From Treponema sp. (lineage in GTDB: Bacteria > Spirochaetota > Spirochaetia > Treponematales > Breznakiellaceae), in contig JAIRPD010000094.1 in NCBI GenBank assembly GCA_031257195.1, positions 1 to 64,000 of the forward strand: a stretch of 64,000 bases of DNA, given 5' to 3'. Below, in pieces: positions 26,614 to 36,342 of the stretch. A program made the position numbers and the translations under genes. Within the stretch, counting starts at the first letter, position 1, and each line of letters begins with the position of its first letter. Under the pieces are notes generated by a model. The model worked only from the letters and a program-made list of their open reading frames with translations. It ran no database searches and was not told where the DNA came from.

Positions 26614-27027
26614 ATGAGTAATTTTTCAAGAACCCTGGACCTGCTTAACCGGGCCATGGATACGGGCATCCTTCGGGACGCCGTGTACGCCGACAATCTG
26701 GCCAACAAGGACGTGCCCAACTGGAAGCGGACGGAGGTCAACTTTGAGTCGGAACTTAAAAAGGCGGTCCTTTCGGAAAACTATAAGCCCTCCTTTGAGA
26801 TGGCCCGGAGCGATCCCCGGCATATAAGCAACTGGACCCAGCTTGATTACCGGGACGCGCGGCCCCGGCGGGTGCTGGACTATCTTTCCAGCTACAACAA
26901 CAACGGGAACAACGTGGACCCGGAAGAGGAATTCAACAAGATCCTGAAGAATCAGCTTCAGTATACCCTGTACGCCCACGCGGCGGCCTTTGAGTACGGC
27001 CAGGTAAGCCTGGTGCTGCGGGCGTAG
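26614..27027 (+). CDS. flgB: Flagellar basal-body rod protein FlgB
   Basis: A proximal rod subunit of 137 residues. The N terminus FSRTLDLLNRAMD, LRDAVYADNLANKDVPNWKR is the FlgB rod-protein signature, and the C terminus LKNQLQYTLYAHAAAFEYGQ is a helix that packs with it. GAGGAGAGG precedes the ATG. No promoter is obvious in the 42-base gap after hslU, so the motor operon may be read from upstream in part. Confidence 0.95.
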   Translation: MSNFSRTLDLLNRAMDTGILRDAVYADNLANKDVPNWKRTEVNFESELKKAVLSENYKPSFEMARSDPRHISNWTQLDYRDARPRRVLDYLSSYNNNGNNVDPEEEFNKILKNQLQYTLYAHAAAFEYGQVSLVLRA

Positions 27028-27041
27028 GATAAGGAGGGACC

Positions 27042-27500
27042 ATGGGACTTTTTACTTCAATTAACATAGCCTCCACCGGCATGAGCGTCCAGCGGCTGCG
27101 GAGCGACGTGATCGCCGATAACATGGCCAACGTCAACACCACCAGGACCAACGAGGGGGGGCCCTTTAGGAGAACCAGGGTGATCACCCGGCCCCGAGTG
27201 GAGCAGCCCTACTGGCGTTCCCCCTTTCTGCCCCAGATGCTGGACAATGGGCCGGGCCGGGGGGTACGGGTGGTGGAACTGCGAAAGGACAACGCCCCTT
27301 TCCGCAAGATCTACGATCCCACCCATCCCGATAGAATTCTGGAGGGGCCCGATAAGGACTATGTGCTGATGCCCAATACGGACGTGGTTACCGAAATGGT
27401 GGACATGATCGAGGCCTCGAGGATGTACGAGGCCAACGCCCAGGTGGTGGAGGGGTACAAGTCAATGTTTCAGAAAGCCCTGGAAATAGGGGGGAGGTAA
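27042..27500 (+). CDS. flgC: Flagellar basal-body rod protein FlgC
   Basis: A rod subunit of 152 residues starting MGLFTSINIASTGMSVQRLR with SDVIADNMANVNTTRT, the common rod/hook motif. The C-terminal VDMIEASRMYEANAQVVEGYK is typical. It is 14 bases after flgB and has AAGGAGG upstream. Confidence 0.95.
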   Translation: MGLFTSINIASTGMSVQRLRSDVIADNMANVNTTRTNEGGPFRRTRVITRPRVEQPYWRSPFLPQMLDNGPGRGVRVVELRKDNAPFRKIYDPTHPDRILEGPDKDYVLMPNTDVVTEMVDMIEASRMYEANAQVVEGYKSMFQKALEIGGR

Positions 27501-27503
27501 TAG

Positions 27504-27887
27504 ATGACCATTCAACCGCGATACTTTAGTCCCGTGCCGATGCCGAAGGTTCCCGCTTCCACGCCGGACTTTCGGCCCAAGGTTTTGAACGAGGAATTTT
27601 ACAACGGCTCCGGTTCGGGCGTCGCCGGGCTGGGCAAGGTCATCGGCGCGGAGAACGTAACCCGGGACGGCCTTTTTGACGAGGTCATGCTTAAGGCCCT
27701 GGACCGGGTAAGCGGTTACCAGACCCAGGCGGAATACATTCACCAGCAGGCCATTCTGGATCCGGAGTCGGTGGATGTGCACCAGGTAGCCGACGCGGAG
27801 GCGAAGGCGAGCATGGCGCTGAATATAACCAGGACTATCCTGAACCGGGTTGTTCAAGCCTGGAAGGACGTTATTAACACAAGATAA
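27504..27887 (+). CDS. fliE: Flagellar hook-basal body protein FliE
   Basis: Links the MS ring to the rod. The 127 residues are longer at the N terminus than the roughly 100 of other FliE proteins, with a Pro-rich start. The conserved C-terminal half reads FDEVMLKALDRVSGYQ, SVDVHQVADAEAKASMALN and NRVVQAWKDVINTR. GGAGG lies before the ATG. Confidence 0.93.
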   Translation: MTIQPRYFSPVPMPKVPASTPDFRPKVLNEEFYNGSGSGVAGLGKVIGAENVTRDGLFDEVMLKALDRVSGYQTQAEYIHQQAILDPESVDVHQVADAEAKASMALNITRTILNRVVQAWKDVINTR

Positions 27888-27910
27888 CCTAAACGCGTAG
27901 GGGGGGGAAC

Positions 27911-29614
27911 ATGGATTTTTTGCGAAAATTACTCGAACAGGTTAAGGCCCTTTGGGGAAAGTGGGGCCTTGTCCAGAAGCTGACGCTGGGCGGCATAGCG
28001 CTGGTTTTGCTCGTGGGGATCGCCGCCCTGGTGTCGGTTTCCTCGGCGCCCAGCATGACGCCGGTGATGGACGCGCCCATCACCGACGAGGACGCCCGGA
28101 ACCGGATCGTGAACCGGATAAACCAGGAGGGCTACAAAACTTCCGTCGGCGCCAACGGCGTCGTCATGGTGGAAAACGCCGAAACCGCCAGGAAGATGCG
28201 GGGCATCCTGATCCGGGAGGATCTGATCCCATCCGGGATTGATCCCTGGAATATCTTTGACCGGGAACGCTGGACCCTTACGGATTTTGACCGGAAGGTG
28301 AATTTCCTCCGGGCGCAGACCGAAATGGTGAAGGAACACATCAAGGCCGTGGACGGGGTGGACGACGCGGACGTAACTATCGTGATCCCCAAGGACGCCC
28401 TGTTTACGCAGGATCAAAACCCCGTTACCGCCAGCGTGATCCTTATCCCCACGCCGGGGAGCGACATTACCCAGAACCGGAAAAAAATTGAGGGGATCCA
28501 GAAGATCCTTAAATACGCCGTGGAGGGGCTTCGGGACGAAAATATCGTTATCACCGATCAGGGCGGCCTGCAGCTCAACGATTTTGAGGGAACCGCCGCG
28601 TGGGACGAGCAGACCCTGATCGAGCGGCAGCAGAAGTACATCGCCCAGCAGGAGGCGCTGTACAAGGGACGGGTGATCAAGGCCCTTCAGGAGAGCTTTT
28701 CGCCGGACCGGGTCCGGGACATGAACGTCAAGTTTGATATGGACATGTCCAAGAAATCGGTGAGCCAGACCGATTACCTCCCCACCACCATTAAACCCAG
28801 AACCCCGGGGCTGGCCTATGACGATTCCCAGATTGTGGAATCCATTCCGCTTTCCACCGAGGACTACAACACTACCTATGAGGGAACGGGCTTTAACCCC
28901 GAAGGCCCCCCGGGGGTGGAGCCCAACGTGATGCCCGCCATGAGGGACATGTCCAATGTCCAGGGTAAAGTTACCCAGAGTACGACAAAGAAAAACAACC
29001 TGGTGGGCAGCAAGGTAAGCGAGATCGAGGTAAAGCCCAAGATAGACCGGGTGTCGGTGTCGGTAAACATTGACGGGACCTACAAGTTCAAGTTCGATGA
29101 AAAAGGGAAACCCGTGATGCTTCCCGATAACTCCCGGGAAAGGGAGTATGTGCCGCTGACCCCGGAGCAGATAATGGCCGCGACGCTTTTGGTACAGGGC
29201 GCCGTGGGGTACCAGGCCGCCCGGGGAGACGTGGTAAACGTGACTAATCTTCAGATTGACCGGACCCGGCAGTTTTCCGAAGAGGACGCCGCGTACCTCA
29301 AGCAGCAGAATTTCCAGCGGGCGGCGCTGTTTTTCCTGATCGGCCTCGTGGTGCTTCTTATCGCCTTTGTGGTCTTCCGGCTGGTGTCCAAGGCTATTGA
29401 GCGCCAGCGGCTGGCGGAAGAGGAAAGGCTGGCCCGGGAACGGCAGGCCGCCCGGGAACGGGCTTTGCTGGAGGCGGAGCAGGAAGGGATGGAGGTTTCC
29501 ATGTCCGTGGAGGAACGGAAGCGGATGGAACTTCAGGAAAATGTCATCAGCATGGCCAAGGATCATCCCGAGGACGCCGCCCAGTTGATCAGAACCTGGC
29601 TTCTGGAGGATTAA
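27911..29614 (+). CDS. fliF: Flagellar MS-ring protein FliF
   Basis: Forms the MS ring in the inner membrane. The 567 residues have a first membrane segment (LGGIALVLLVGIAALVSV, about 26-43), ring-building motifs (EMVKEHIKAVDGVDDADVTI, QNPVTASVILIPTPG), a second membrane segment at about 473-493 (ALFFLIGLVVLLIAFVVF) and a cytoplasmic tail ending DAAQLIRTWLLED that binds FliG. It starts 23 bases after fliE. Confidence 0.96.
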   Translation: MDFLRKLLEQVKALWGKWGLVQKLTLGGIALVLLVGIAALVSVSSAPSMTPVMDAPITDEDARNRIVNRINQEGYKTSVGANGVVMVENAETARKMRGILIREDLIPSGIDPWNIFDRERWTLTDFDRKVNFLRAQTEMVKEHIKAVDGVDDADVTIVIPKDALFTQDQNPVTASVILIPTPGSDITQNRKKIEGIQKILKYAVEGLRDENIVITDQGGLQLNDFEGTAAWDEQTLIERQQKYIAQQEALYKGRVIKALQESFSPDRVRDMNVKFDMDMSKKSVSQTDYLPTTIKPRTPGLAYDDSQIVESIPLSTEDYNTTYEGTGFNPEGPPGVEPNVMPAMRDMSNVQGKVTQSTTKKNNLVGSKVSEIEVKPKIDRVSVSVNIDGTYKFKFDEKGKPVMLPDNSREREYVPLTPEQIMAATLLVQGAVGYQAARGDVVNVTNLQIDRTRQFSEEDAAYLKQQNFQRAALFFLIGLVVLLIAFVVFRLVSKAIERQRLAEEERLARERQAARERALLEAEQEGMEVSMSVEERKRMELQENVISMAKDHPEDAAQLIRTWLLED

Positions 29615-29617
29615 GCG

Positions 29618-30682
29618 ATGGCCCAGACGGCAAACACCCCGGGCGCCGGGGGCGCTTCCGGCCCTTCCAAAAAGAAGGGAAAAAACGAGTTTACCGGCCG
29701 GCAGAAGGCGGCCATATTTCTTGTCAGTGTGGGATCGGAAATTTCCGCGGAAATTTTCAAGTTCCTCCGGGAAGACGAGATAGAAACCCTGACTTTCGAG
29801 ATCGCCCGGCTTGAGACCGTGGAGCCGGATCAAAAAGACGCCATCCTGCTGGAGTTCCAGGAACTCATGATGGCCAACCAGTTTATCACCACCGGGGGTA
29901 TCGATTACGCCCGGGAGCTGCTGGAAAAATCCCTGGGAAGCCAGAAGGCCATCGACATCATCAACCGCCTTACCTCAAGCCTTCAGGTGCGGCCCTTCGA
30001 CTTTATCCGCCGTACCGACCCGGCCCACCTGTTGAACTTTATCCAGCAGGAACATCCCCAGACTATCGCGCTGATCCTGGCCTACCTGGAGCCCAACAAG
30101 GCGTCGATCATTCTGCAGAACCTTCCCCACGAGGTGCAGAGCGACGTGGCCCGGCGGATCGCCACCATGGATCGTACTTCCCCGGAGGTGCTGCGGGAGG
30201 TGGAACGGGTGCTGGAAAAGAAACTTTCCACCCTGTCCAGCGAGGATTACACCGCCGCCGGCGGCGTGGAAAGCATCGTGGAGATCCTTAACCTGGTTGA
30301 CCGGTCCAGTGAAAAACAGATTATCGAGGCCCTGGAAGACGAGGACCCGGAACTGGCGGAGGAGATCAAGAAGCGGATGTTCGTGTTCGAGGATATTGTG
30401 ATGCTTGACGACCGGGCCATCCAAAAGGTTATGCGGGAAGTGGATTCCCAGGAACTGGCCAAGGCCCTTAAGAGCGTGGACACGGAAGTGCAGGACAAGA
30501 TCTTCAGGAACATGAGTAAGCGGGCCGCGGGGATGCTCAAGGAAGACATGGAATTCATGGGCCCCATCCGCTTAAAGGACGTGGAAGAGGCCCAGCAGAA
30601 GATTGTTTCCATTATCCGCCACCTGGAGGATACGGGCGAAATCGTTGTCGCCCGGTCCGGCGAAGACGAAATGGTAGTGTGA
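29618..30682 (+). CDS. fliG: Flagellar motor switch protein FliG
   Basis: The torque-generating rotor protein of 354 residues. Visible blocks: FTGRQKAAIFLVSVGSEIS (N domain), EHPQTIALILAYLEP and PHEVQSDVARRIATMDRTSP (middle), and the charged C-terminal ridge AEEIKKRMFVFEDIVMLDDR plus AIQKVMREVDSQELAKALK. A low-complexity Gly/Ser/Lys leader of about 25 residues precedes the domain. It follows fliF by 3 bases. T. pallidum encodes two FliG proteins; this is the one in the motor operon. Confidence 0.96.
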   Translation: MAQTANTPGAGGASGPSKKKGKNEFTGRQKAAIFLVSVGSEISAEIFKFLREDEIETLTFEIARLETVEPDQKDAILLEFQELMMANQFITTGGIDYARELLEKSLGSQKAIDIINRLTSSLQVRPFDFIRRTDPAHLLNFIQQEHPQTIALILAYLEPNKASIILQNLPHEVQSDVARRIATMDRTSPEVLREVERVLEKKLSTLSSEDYTAAGGVESIVEILNLVDRSSEKQIIEALEDEDPELAEEIKKRMFVFEDIVMLDDRAIQKVMREVDSQELAKALKSVDTEVQDKIFRNMSKRAAGMLKEDMEFMGPIRLKDVEEAQQKIVSIIRHLEDTGEIVVARSGEDEMVV

Positions 30683-30689
30683 GGCGGTT

Positions 30690-31646
30690 ATGGCTAAAGC
30701 GGTTTTCAGGCCCGGCGAGATAACCCTGATGGACGCCCGGGTGCTGCTCGATCCCCCGGGGATGCCTTCCCTCCTGGAGCGCCTTGCCCCCGCGGCGGCG
30801 GAGCCGGAGGAAGTTGAGGAGCTGGGGGAGGAATACACGGGCCCCACCGTGGAGGAACTCCGCCGGGAGGCGGAGGCCTTTAAGGCCCAGTGGGGGGAGG
30901 AAAGGGAGGCGCTGATCAGCGCCGCCAGGGCGGAGGCCGAGGGGATTATCAAAGAGGCGGAGCGGACCGCCTTCCAGGAGGTAAAACGCAAAACCGACCA
31001 GGCCCAGGCCGCGAAACAGCGGGCGGAAGAGGAGGCGGAACGGCTTGTCGCCGAGGCCCGGGAAAACGCCCGGCGGATTGAGGAAGACGCCCGGGCGGCC
31101 TTTGACAAGGACCGGAAGGAAGCGGAAGATCAGGGCCGCGAGGCGGGCAGGGAGGCGGGTTACGCCGAGGGAAAGGCGGAGGTGGACCGGCTGGTGGAAA
31201 GAACCCAGACCGTCCTTGAGCGGGCCCAGGAAAAGCGCTCGGAGATCCTCGCCGAAACGGAACAGCAGGTTATCGATCTGGTCCTCCTCATCGCCCGGAA
31301 GGTGATCAAGGTAATCTCCGAAAACCAGCGTACCGTGGTGGTCTCCAATGTGGTCCAGGCCCTGAAGAAGATACGGGGCCGGGGCAATATCATCATCCGG
31401 GTAAATATGGCGGACCTTAAGCTTACCACGGAACACAAAAAACGGTTTATCGATATGGTGGAGGGGGCGGCGTCGCTGCAAATAATGGAGGACTCCGGCG
31501 TTGATCCCGGGGGCTGCGTGGTGGAGACGGAGTTTGGGGAGATAGACGCGCGGATAGCCAGCCAGTTGGCGGAACTGGAACAGAAGATCCTGGAGATGAG
31601 TCCCATCAAGGCCAGGCCAAAGGCCGCCCCGGCGGAGGGAGCCTAG
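30690..31646 (+). CDS. fliH: Flagellar assembly protein FliH
   Basis: Regulates the export ATPase FliI. The 318 residues have an extended charged coiled coil (about 55-200, rich in Ala/Glu/Arg with AxxxG-type repeats such as GREAGREAGYAEGKAE) and the conserved C-terminal domain VIDLVLLIARKVIKVI and DPGGCVVETEFGEIDARIASQL. Longer than enterobacterial FliH, as usual in spirochaetes. Confidence 0.93.
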   Translation: MAKAVFRPGEITLMDARVLLDPPGMPSLLERLAPAAAEPEEVEELGEEYTGPTVEELRREAEAFKAQWGEEREALISAARAEAEGIIKEAERTAFQEVKRKTDQAQAAKQRAEEEAERLVAEARENARRIEEDARAAFDKDRKEAEDQGREAGREAGYAEGKAEVDRLVERTQTVLERAQEKRSEILAETEQQVIDLVLLIARKVIKVISENQRTVVVSNVVQALKKIRGRGNIIIRVNMADLKLTTEHKKRFIDMVEGAASLQIMEDSGVDPGGCVVETEFGEIDARIASQLAELEQKILEMSPIKARPKAAPAEGA

Positions 31647-31647
31647 C

Positions 31648-33000
31648 GTGGCCTCCTCGATTATCGGCAAATATCTGCTTACCGCGAAACAGGTGGATCC
31701 GATAAAATGTGTGGGCCGTATAACAAAAGTCCAGGGCCTGCTTATTGAAAGCTGGGGGCCCCAGGCGGTGGTGGGGGAACTGTGCCGTATCGAGGTCCCC
31801 AAGGGCGCGGGGATTGTCCAGGCCGAGGTGGTGGGCCTCCGGGGCGACGCGGTCCAGCTTATGGCCTACGGCGAGACCGGCGGTATAGAACTGGGCGCCC
31901 GGGTTATCGCCTCCGGCAGGCAGCTGGAAATTCCCGTTTCCCCAAAACTTCTGGGCCGGGTGCTGGACTGCCTGGGCCGCCCGCTGGACGAGGGGAAGGG
32001 GGGGATCGCCTCCGGCGTCCGCTATCCCGTCATGGCCTCGCCGCCGGACCCGTTAAAGCGCCGCCGGGTTACCCGGCGGATAGCCACCGGTATCCGGGTC
32101 ATTGACGGCCTGCTCTCCGTGGGCCGGGGCCAGCGGCTGGGGATCTTCGCCGGTTCCGGGGTAGGCAAGTCCACCCTGCTGGGAATGATCGCCCGGAACA
32201 CCAACGCCGACGTGAACGTGGTGGCCTTGATTGGCGAGCGGGGCCGGGAGGTGAACGATTTTATCGCCAACGATCTGGGACCCGAGGGCCTGGCGAAGAC
32301 CGTGCTGGTGGTTTCCCCCTCCAACTCACCGCCCCTGGCCCGGCTGAGGGGGGCCTATACGGCCACCGCCGTGGCGGAGTACTTTCGGGATCAGGGCCTG
32401 GACGTAACGCTGCTCTTCGACTCGGTAACCCGCTTTGCCCGGGCTCAGCGCGAGATAGGGCTCGCCATTGGGGAACCCCCCGCTACCCGGGGCTATACCC
32501 CCAGTGTTTTCGATTCCATGCCGAAGCTTTTGGAACGCTGCGGCACTTCCGACAAGGGAACGATCACCGGGTTTTACACGATCCTGGTGGACGGGGACGA
32601 TCTGGATGAGCCCGTGTCGGACACGGTGCGGGGGATTCTGGACGGCCACATCGTCCTTTCCCGCCGCCTGGCGGAGGCTTACCATTACCCCGCGGTGGAC
32701 GCCCTGGCGAGTATTTCCCGGCTGGCCCCGGCGGTTACGGGCCCCGTTACCCAAAAGGCGGCGGGGTATATCCGGCGGCTTATCGCGGTGTACAACGAGG
32801 CGGAGGATCTGATCAATGTGGGGGCCTACCACCAGGGCGCCAACCCCGCCATTGACGAGGCCGTCGCGAAAAAAGCCGCCATCGACGCGTTTCTGATTCA
32901 GGGGGTGGAGGAAAGGTCGACCCTGGTTGAGACCAGCGAGGCCATGGGTAAAATCGCGGAGATGGAAATTCCCCCGGAGGAAACCCGGGAGTATCCATGA
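31648..33000 (+). CDS. fliI: Flagellum-specific export ATPase FliI
   Basis: Powers the flagellar type III export. The 450 residues start at GTG and contain GIFAGSGVGKSTLLGMIAR (Walker A), VALIGERGREVNDF, LLFDSVTRFARAQREIGLA, GEPPATRGYTPSVFDSMPKL and DGHIVLSRRLAEAYHYPAVD. The frame overlaps fliJ by 4 bases. Confidence 0.97.
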   Translation: MASSIIGKYLLTAKQVDPIKCVGRITKVQGLLIESWGPQAVVGELCRIEVPKGAGIVQAEVVGLRGDAVQLMAYGETGGIELGARVIASGRQLEIPVSPKLLGRVLDCLGRPLDEGKGGIASGVRYPVMASPPDPLKRRRVTRRIATGIRVIDGLLSVGRGQRLGIFAGSGVGKSTLLGMIARNTNADVNVVALIGERGREVNDFIANDLGPEGLAKTVLVVSPSNSPPLARLRGAYTATAVAEYFRDQGLDVTLLFDSVTRFARAQREIGLAIGEPPATRGYTPSVFDSMPKLLERCGTSDKGTITGFYTILVDGDDLDEPVSDTVRGILDGHIVLSRRLAEAYHYPAVDALASISRLAPAVTGPVTQKAAGYIRRLIAVYNEAEDLINVGAYHQGANPAIDEAVAKKAAIDAFLIQGVEERSTLVETSEAMGKIAEMEIPPEETREYP

Positions 33001-33446
33001 GGCGTTTTCACTTTGAGCTGGAGAAGGTACTCGTTTTACGGCGGAACCGGGAGCGGGAAGCGGAACTGGCCCTGGGCGGCGCCATGGGCGTCCTGATGGA
33101 GATCGAGAACCGGCTTAAGCGGACGGCGGAAGAAAAGGTTAAGGCCGCCGCGGGGCGCTTTGTCCGGGGCAACGGCGCCGCCGAAATCGCCGCCCATGAA
33201 CACTACATAGTCCGGCTGGACGCGGCCCGGGACCGGCTTTTGGCCGAGTCCGCCCGGGCGGAACGGGCCGTGGAGGAAGCCCGGGGGGCGTACCTGGAGG
33301 CCTCCAGGGATCGCAAGGTGATCGACAAGCTTAAGGAACGCCGGGAAAAGGAATACCGCAAGGCGGCGGCCCTGGAGGAGATCCTGGCGGTGGACGATAT
33401 TTCCGGCGGCGCCGCGGCCCGGAAGCTCGCGGCGGGGCTTGGTTAG
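32997..33446 (+). CDS. fliJ: Flagellar export chaperone FliJ
   Basis: A 149-residue, entirely helical coiled-coil protein (RRFHFELEKVLVLRRNRERE at the start, then KLKERREKEYRKAAALEE), which matches FliJ in length and pattern. Last gene of the flgB-fliJ run. Its 3' end overlaps the convergent TGS-kinase gene by 4 bases. Confidence 0.88.
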   Translation: MRRFHFELEKVLVLRRNREREAELALGGAMGVLMEIENRLKRTAEEKVKAAAGRFVRGNGAAEIAAHEHYIVRLDAARDRLLAESARAERAVEEARGAYLEASRDRKVIDKLKERREKEYRKAAALEEILAVDDISGGAAARKLAAGLG

Positions 33447-35131
33447 TACTTAAACTCGCTTTCCCCAATAAATTCCCGCAATATGCTGTTTCCCGGCACG
33501 TACTGGGGGGGGATGGGGGCGAAATTTTCCAGAAAGGAAAGGAGCCGCCGGGCCTCGGCGTATTCGCGCATGTTGGGCTTTACCGACCGGAGCAGGGGAT
33601 CGGCGTAGAATTTAAGCACCGCCAGTTCATAGTCCAGCGCGGAGTTAAAGGCCACGTCGGCGCCGTCCTGGAAGGGAAAGATGTGCTTCCGTTCCCCGGC
33701 CTGGACGCTGGGCCACATTTGTATGGACTTGGCCGCCCCGGCGCCCCGGAACTGGCTGTCCCGGACCATGCGGCGCAGGAGCCGGTTATCGCTGGTGGGA
33801 ATCCGGTTGTGGTCGTCCAGGTTAAGCTGGGTTAGGGCGGAAACATAGAGCTTAAACTTTTTCTTCCGTTCCACCTGGGAGGTACACGCGTCGTTAAGAC
33901 CGTGGATCCCCTCCAGGATCAACACCGAATGTTCGTTCAGCTTGATTGGCCTGCCCCGTTCCCCCCGCTTTCCTGTCTTAAAGTCAAAGAGGGGAATATC
34001 CACCGTCTCGCCGTTCAGCAGTTCCACCAGCTGCCGGTTCAGGTAGGGCACGTCCAGGGCTTCCAGGCATTCCAGGTCCGGCTGGCCCTTTTCGTCCTTG
34101 GGGGCCTCCCCGGGACCGCGGTAGTAATCGTCCATGCTGACCATAATGGGGGACATGCCCATAACCTGGATCTGTATGGCCAGCCGCTTGGCGGTGGTGG
34201 TTTTGCCGGAACTGGAAGGCCCGGCGATAAGGATCAGCCGCGCCTCCCGCCGCCGCTCGTAGATCCGGTCGGCGATTTCCGAAAGCTTCTTCGCCTGAAA
34301 GGCCTCGGCGATGCGGATATAGTCCTTGGCGGTCCGTTCCGCGACAAAACGGTTAAGCTGGCCCACCGCCCGGACCCCCAGGATGTTCCCCCACTTTTTA
34401 TACTCCTGGTACACCGAAAAGAGGCCGGGGCTATCCTCGAAGGGCCGGATTGTCTTTCCATCCCCGGAGGCGGGATACCGGAGAAGGAGGCCGTCCCCGT
34501 ATTCCATTAGGGCGAAGGCGTCCAGCAGGCCCGCCCGGCTGACCAGGGGCTCCACGTAGAGATCGGCGAAACCCTTACAGCGGTTTACCCGCACCTTGGA
34601 TTCCCCCCGCTGCTCAAAGAGAAGGAGGGTATCGGCCTGACGGTTCCGCTCAAAGAGGGCCAGGGCCTCGGCGTAGGCCATGTAGCCGCAGGAGATGGGC
34701 GGGTCCTCCGCGATCAGTTTACGCATCTCCCCCTCCAGGGCCGCGGCGTCCCCCGGTTCGGGCTTCTTCCCGTCGGCGAAGGTGTAGTAGTAGCCGTGCC
34801 CCAGGGAGTGGCCCACCATAAGCCGGCGGTGGGGAAACCGTTCCCGGGCGGCCACCGCCAAAAGAAAGGCCAGGGAACGACGGTAGATCATCCTCCCGTC
34901 GGGGGAGGCCAGGGAGACCGGCTCCAGGACGCAGTTGATTTCCAGCCTGGAGGAAAGGGGGAGGATCTCGTTGTTCACCCTCACCGCCGCCAGGCCCCCC
35001 TCAAGCTCGCCGAAACTTTCAAGAAAGGAGTCCACCGGGACCCCAAAGGGGCAGGTTACCTCCCGCCCCTCCTGTACCCCGCCCTTTCCCGTATGGGAAA
35101 AGCGGACCGTTATGGTATTGGACATATCCAT
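33443..35131 (-). CDS. TGS/SAD-domain plus uridine kinase-like fusion protein
   Basis: The 562 residues combine an N-terminal threonyl-tRNA-synthetase-like part (VRVNNEILPLSSRLEINCVL as TGS; GHSLGHGYYYTFADGKKPEP and CKGFADLYVEPLVS as second additional domain) with a uridine/phosphoribulokinase domain (LILIAGPSSSGKTTTAKRLA, VSMDDYYRGPGEAP, ILEGIHGLND). Such fusions occur in spirochaetes and clostridia, annotated as uridine kinase; the true substrate is not certain. I chose the ATG at 35131 with GGAG upstream; a GTG at 35137 adds two residues. Confidence 0.85.
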   Translation of the reverse strand: MDMSNTITVRFSHTGKGGVQEGREVTCPFGVPVDSFLESFGELEGGLAAVRVNNEILPLSSRLEINCVLEPVSLASPDGRMIYRRSLAFLLAVAARERFPHRRLMVGHSLGHGYYYTFADGKKPEPGDAAALEGEMRKLIAEDPPISCGYMAYAEALALFERNRQADTLLLFEQRGESKVRVNRCKGFADLYVEPLVSRAGLLDAFALMEYGDGLLLRYPASGDGKTIRPFEDSPGLFSVYQEYKKWGNILGVRAVGQLNRFVAERTAKDYIRIAEAFQAKKLSEIADRIYERRREARLILIAGPSSSGKTTTAKRLAIQIQVMGMSPIMVSMDDYYRGPGEAPKDEKGQPDLECLEALDVPYLNRQLVELLNGETVDIPLFDFKTGKRGERGRPIKLNEHSVLILEGIHGLNDACTSQVERKKKFKLYVSALTQLNLDDHNRIPTSDNRLLRRMVRDSQFRGAGAAKSIQMWPSVQAGERKHIFPFQDGADVAFNSALDYELAVLKFYADPLLRSVKPNMREYAEARRLLSFLENFAPIPPQYVPGNSILREFIGESEFKY

Positions 35132-35169
35132 ACTCACGCTCCTCTCGACCTTTTAAGCCGCCCCCCGGC

Positions 35170-36342
35170 TCACACCGGGCGGGAATCCTTGATAGCCCTG
35201 ATCCACATCCCCGGTCCCAGGTAGCGGACGGCGGGGGGAAGTTCCCGGATCAGTTCCTCAAAAGAAGGGGGGACCCGGAGGGCCCGCTCGATAAACGAAA
35301 GGGCCTCCCCGGAAAGGCTTTTCTTTAAGAGACCCAGCAGCTTCCCGGTGGTGAGGCCGGCGTTTTGTCCGGCCCCGGTTTCACCCGGCGGCGGGGGGCT
35401 TTCCGCGAACAGATCCGGCTGGAGACGGGAGGACCCCCTCCGGCCCCGGCCCCCGCCGCGTTTACCGGCGCCCCCTCCCGCTTCCCGGACACTCCCCCGT
35501 CCCCCGGCGGCGGGGGAGGCGCTTTCCAGGAACCGCGCCAGAACCTGGACGGAACCGGAGGTGTTTCCCTGGAGGAGTGCCCTTTCCTCCCCCCCGCCCC
35601 GGGCCGCCCCCCCTCCCGGCGGGGGGGCGTACTTGAGGGCGTTGTTCAACGCGGCGGCGGCGGCGGCGTTGTTTTTGCCCGCCAGGGCGAAACCCAGGGC
35701 GCAGAACGCGTCACTGTCCCCCAGGCATTTTTGCAGGAGGGGGAAGAAGCGCTTCCCCCCGGTCCCCGCGTCGTTGAGCAGGGTCAGGCAGTACACCCCG
35801 TAGCGGAGGCCCAAAAACGGGGACTCCTCCTTGAGGGAGCACAGCACCCTCGACGCGAGGCCGCCGAACTGTTCCTCCAAATCCTGACGCAGGGCCTCTT
35901 CCGCCTGCTCGGCGATCAGCGCGAGGGGGTGGGGCTCTATGATAAGCCGGTGGAACAACTCCGCCGCGGGACGGCTCCCGCCGGCCGGGGCCTTCCCCTT
36001 CCCCCGGGCCTTGCCGCGGCCGCCGCCGGAGGGGGAGGCCCCTTCCCGCCGGACAAGCCAGGCCTGGAACAGGGGCTTCAGGCTTCCCGGCGCGGAATGA
36101 GCGGGAATCGCCGCCGCCGCCCGGCGGCACTCCTCGCTGTTCCCCCCGTACAGGGCCGCGATGGCCCTAATCAAAAGCTTCCACGGCTCCAGTTCGGGCC
36201 GCCTCAGGGCCTCGGCCTTTTTCATCGCCTCGGGATTTTCCATGCCGTTGGTGATCGCGTCAAACGCGTCCAGCAGGTTCCACGCGGGATCGTTTTTGGG
36301 AAGCCCCTCCACCAGGGCGTAGAGATCCGCGTCCCGGCTCAT
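35170..36342 (-). CDS. Uncharacterised helical repeat protein
   Basis: A protein of 390 residues with no named family. It looks all-helical and TPR-like (WKLLIRAIAALYGGNSEECRRAAA, AFCALGFALAGKNNAAAAAALNNALKY), broken by two Gly/Arg/Pro-rich low-complexity linkers (about 103-121 and 236-320). The start abuts the pncB stop (TAA then ATG), so it is co-translated with pncB. Residues before 100 and after 325 seem the best-ordered parts. Confidence 0.65.
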   Translation of the reverse strand: MSRDADLYALVEGLPKNDPAWNLLDAFDAITNGMENPEAMKKAEALRRPELEPWKLLIRAIAALYGGNSEECRRAAAAIPAHSAPGSLKPLFQAWLVRREGASPSGGGRGKARGKGKAPAGGSRPAAELFHRLIIEPHPLALIAEQAEEALRQDLEEQFGGLASRVLCSLKEESPFLGLRYGVYCLTLLNDAGTGGKRFFPLLQKCLGDSDAFCALGFALAGKNNAAAAAALNNALKYAPPPGGGAARGGGEERALLQGNTSGSVQVLARFLESASPAAGGRGSVREAGGGAGKRGGGRGRRGSSRLQPDLFAESPPPPGETGAGQNAGLTTGKLLGLLKKSLSGEALSFIERALRVPPSFEELIRELPPAVRYLGPGMWIRAIKDSRPV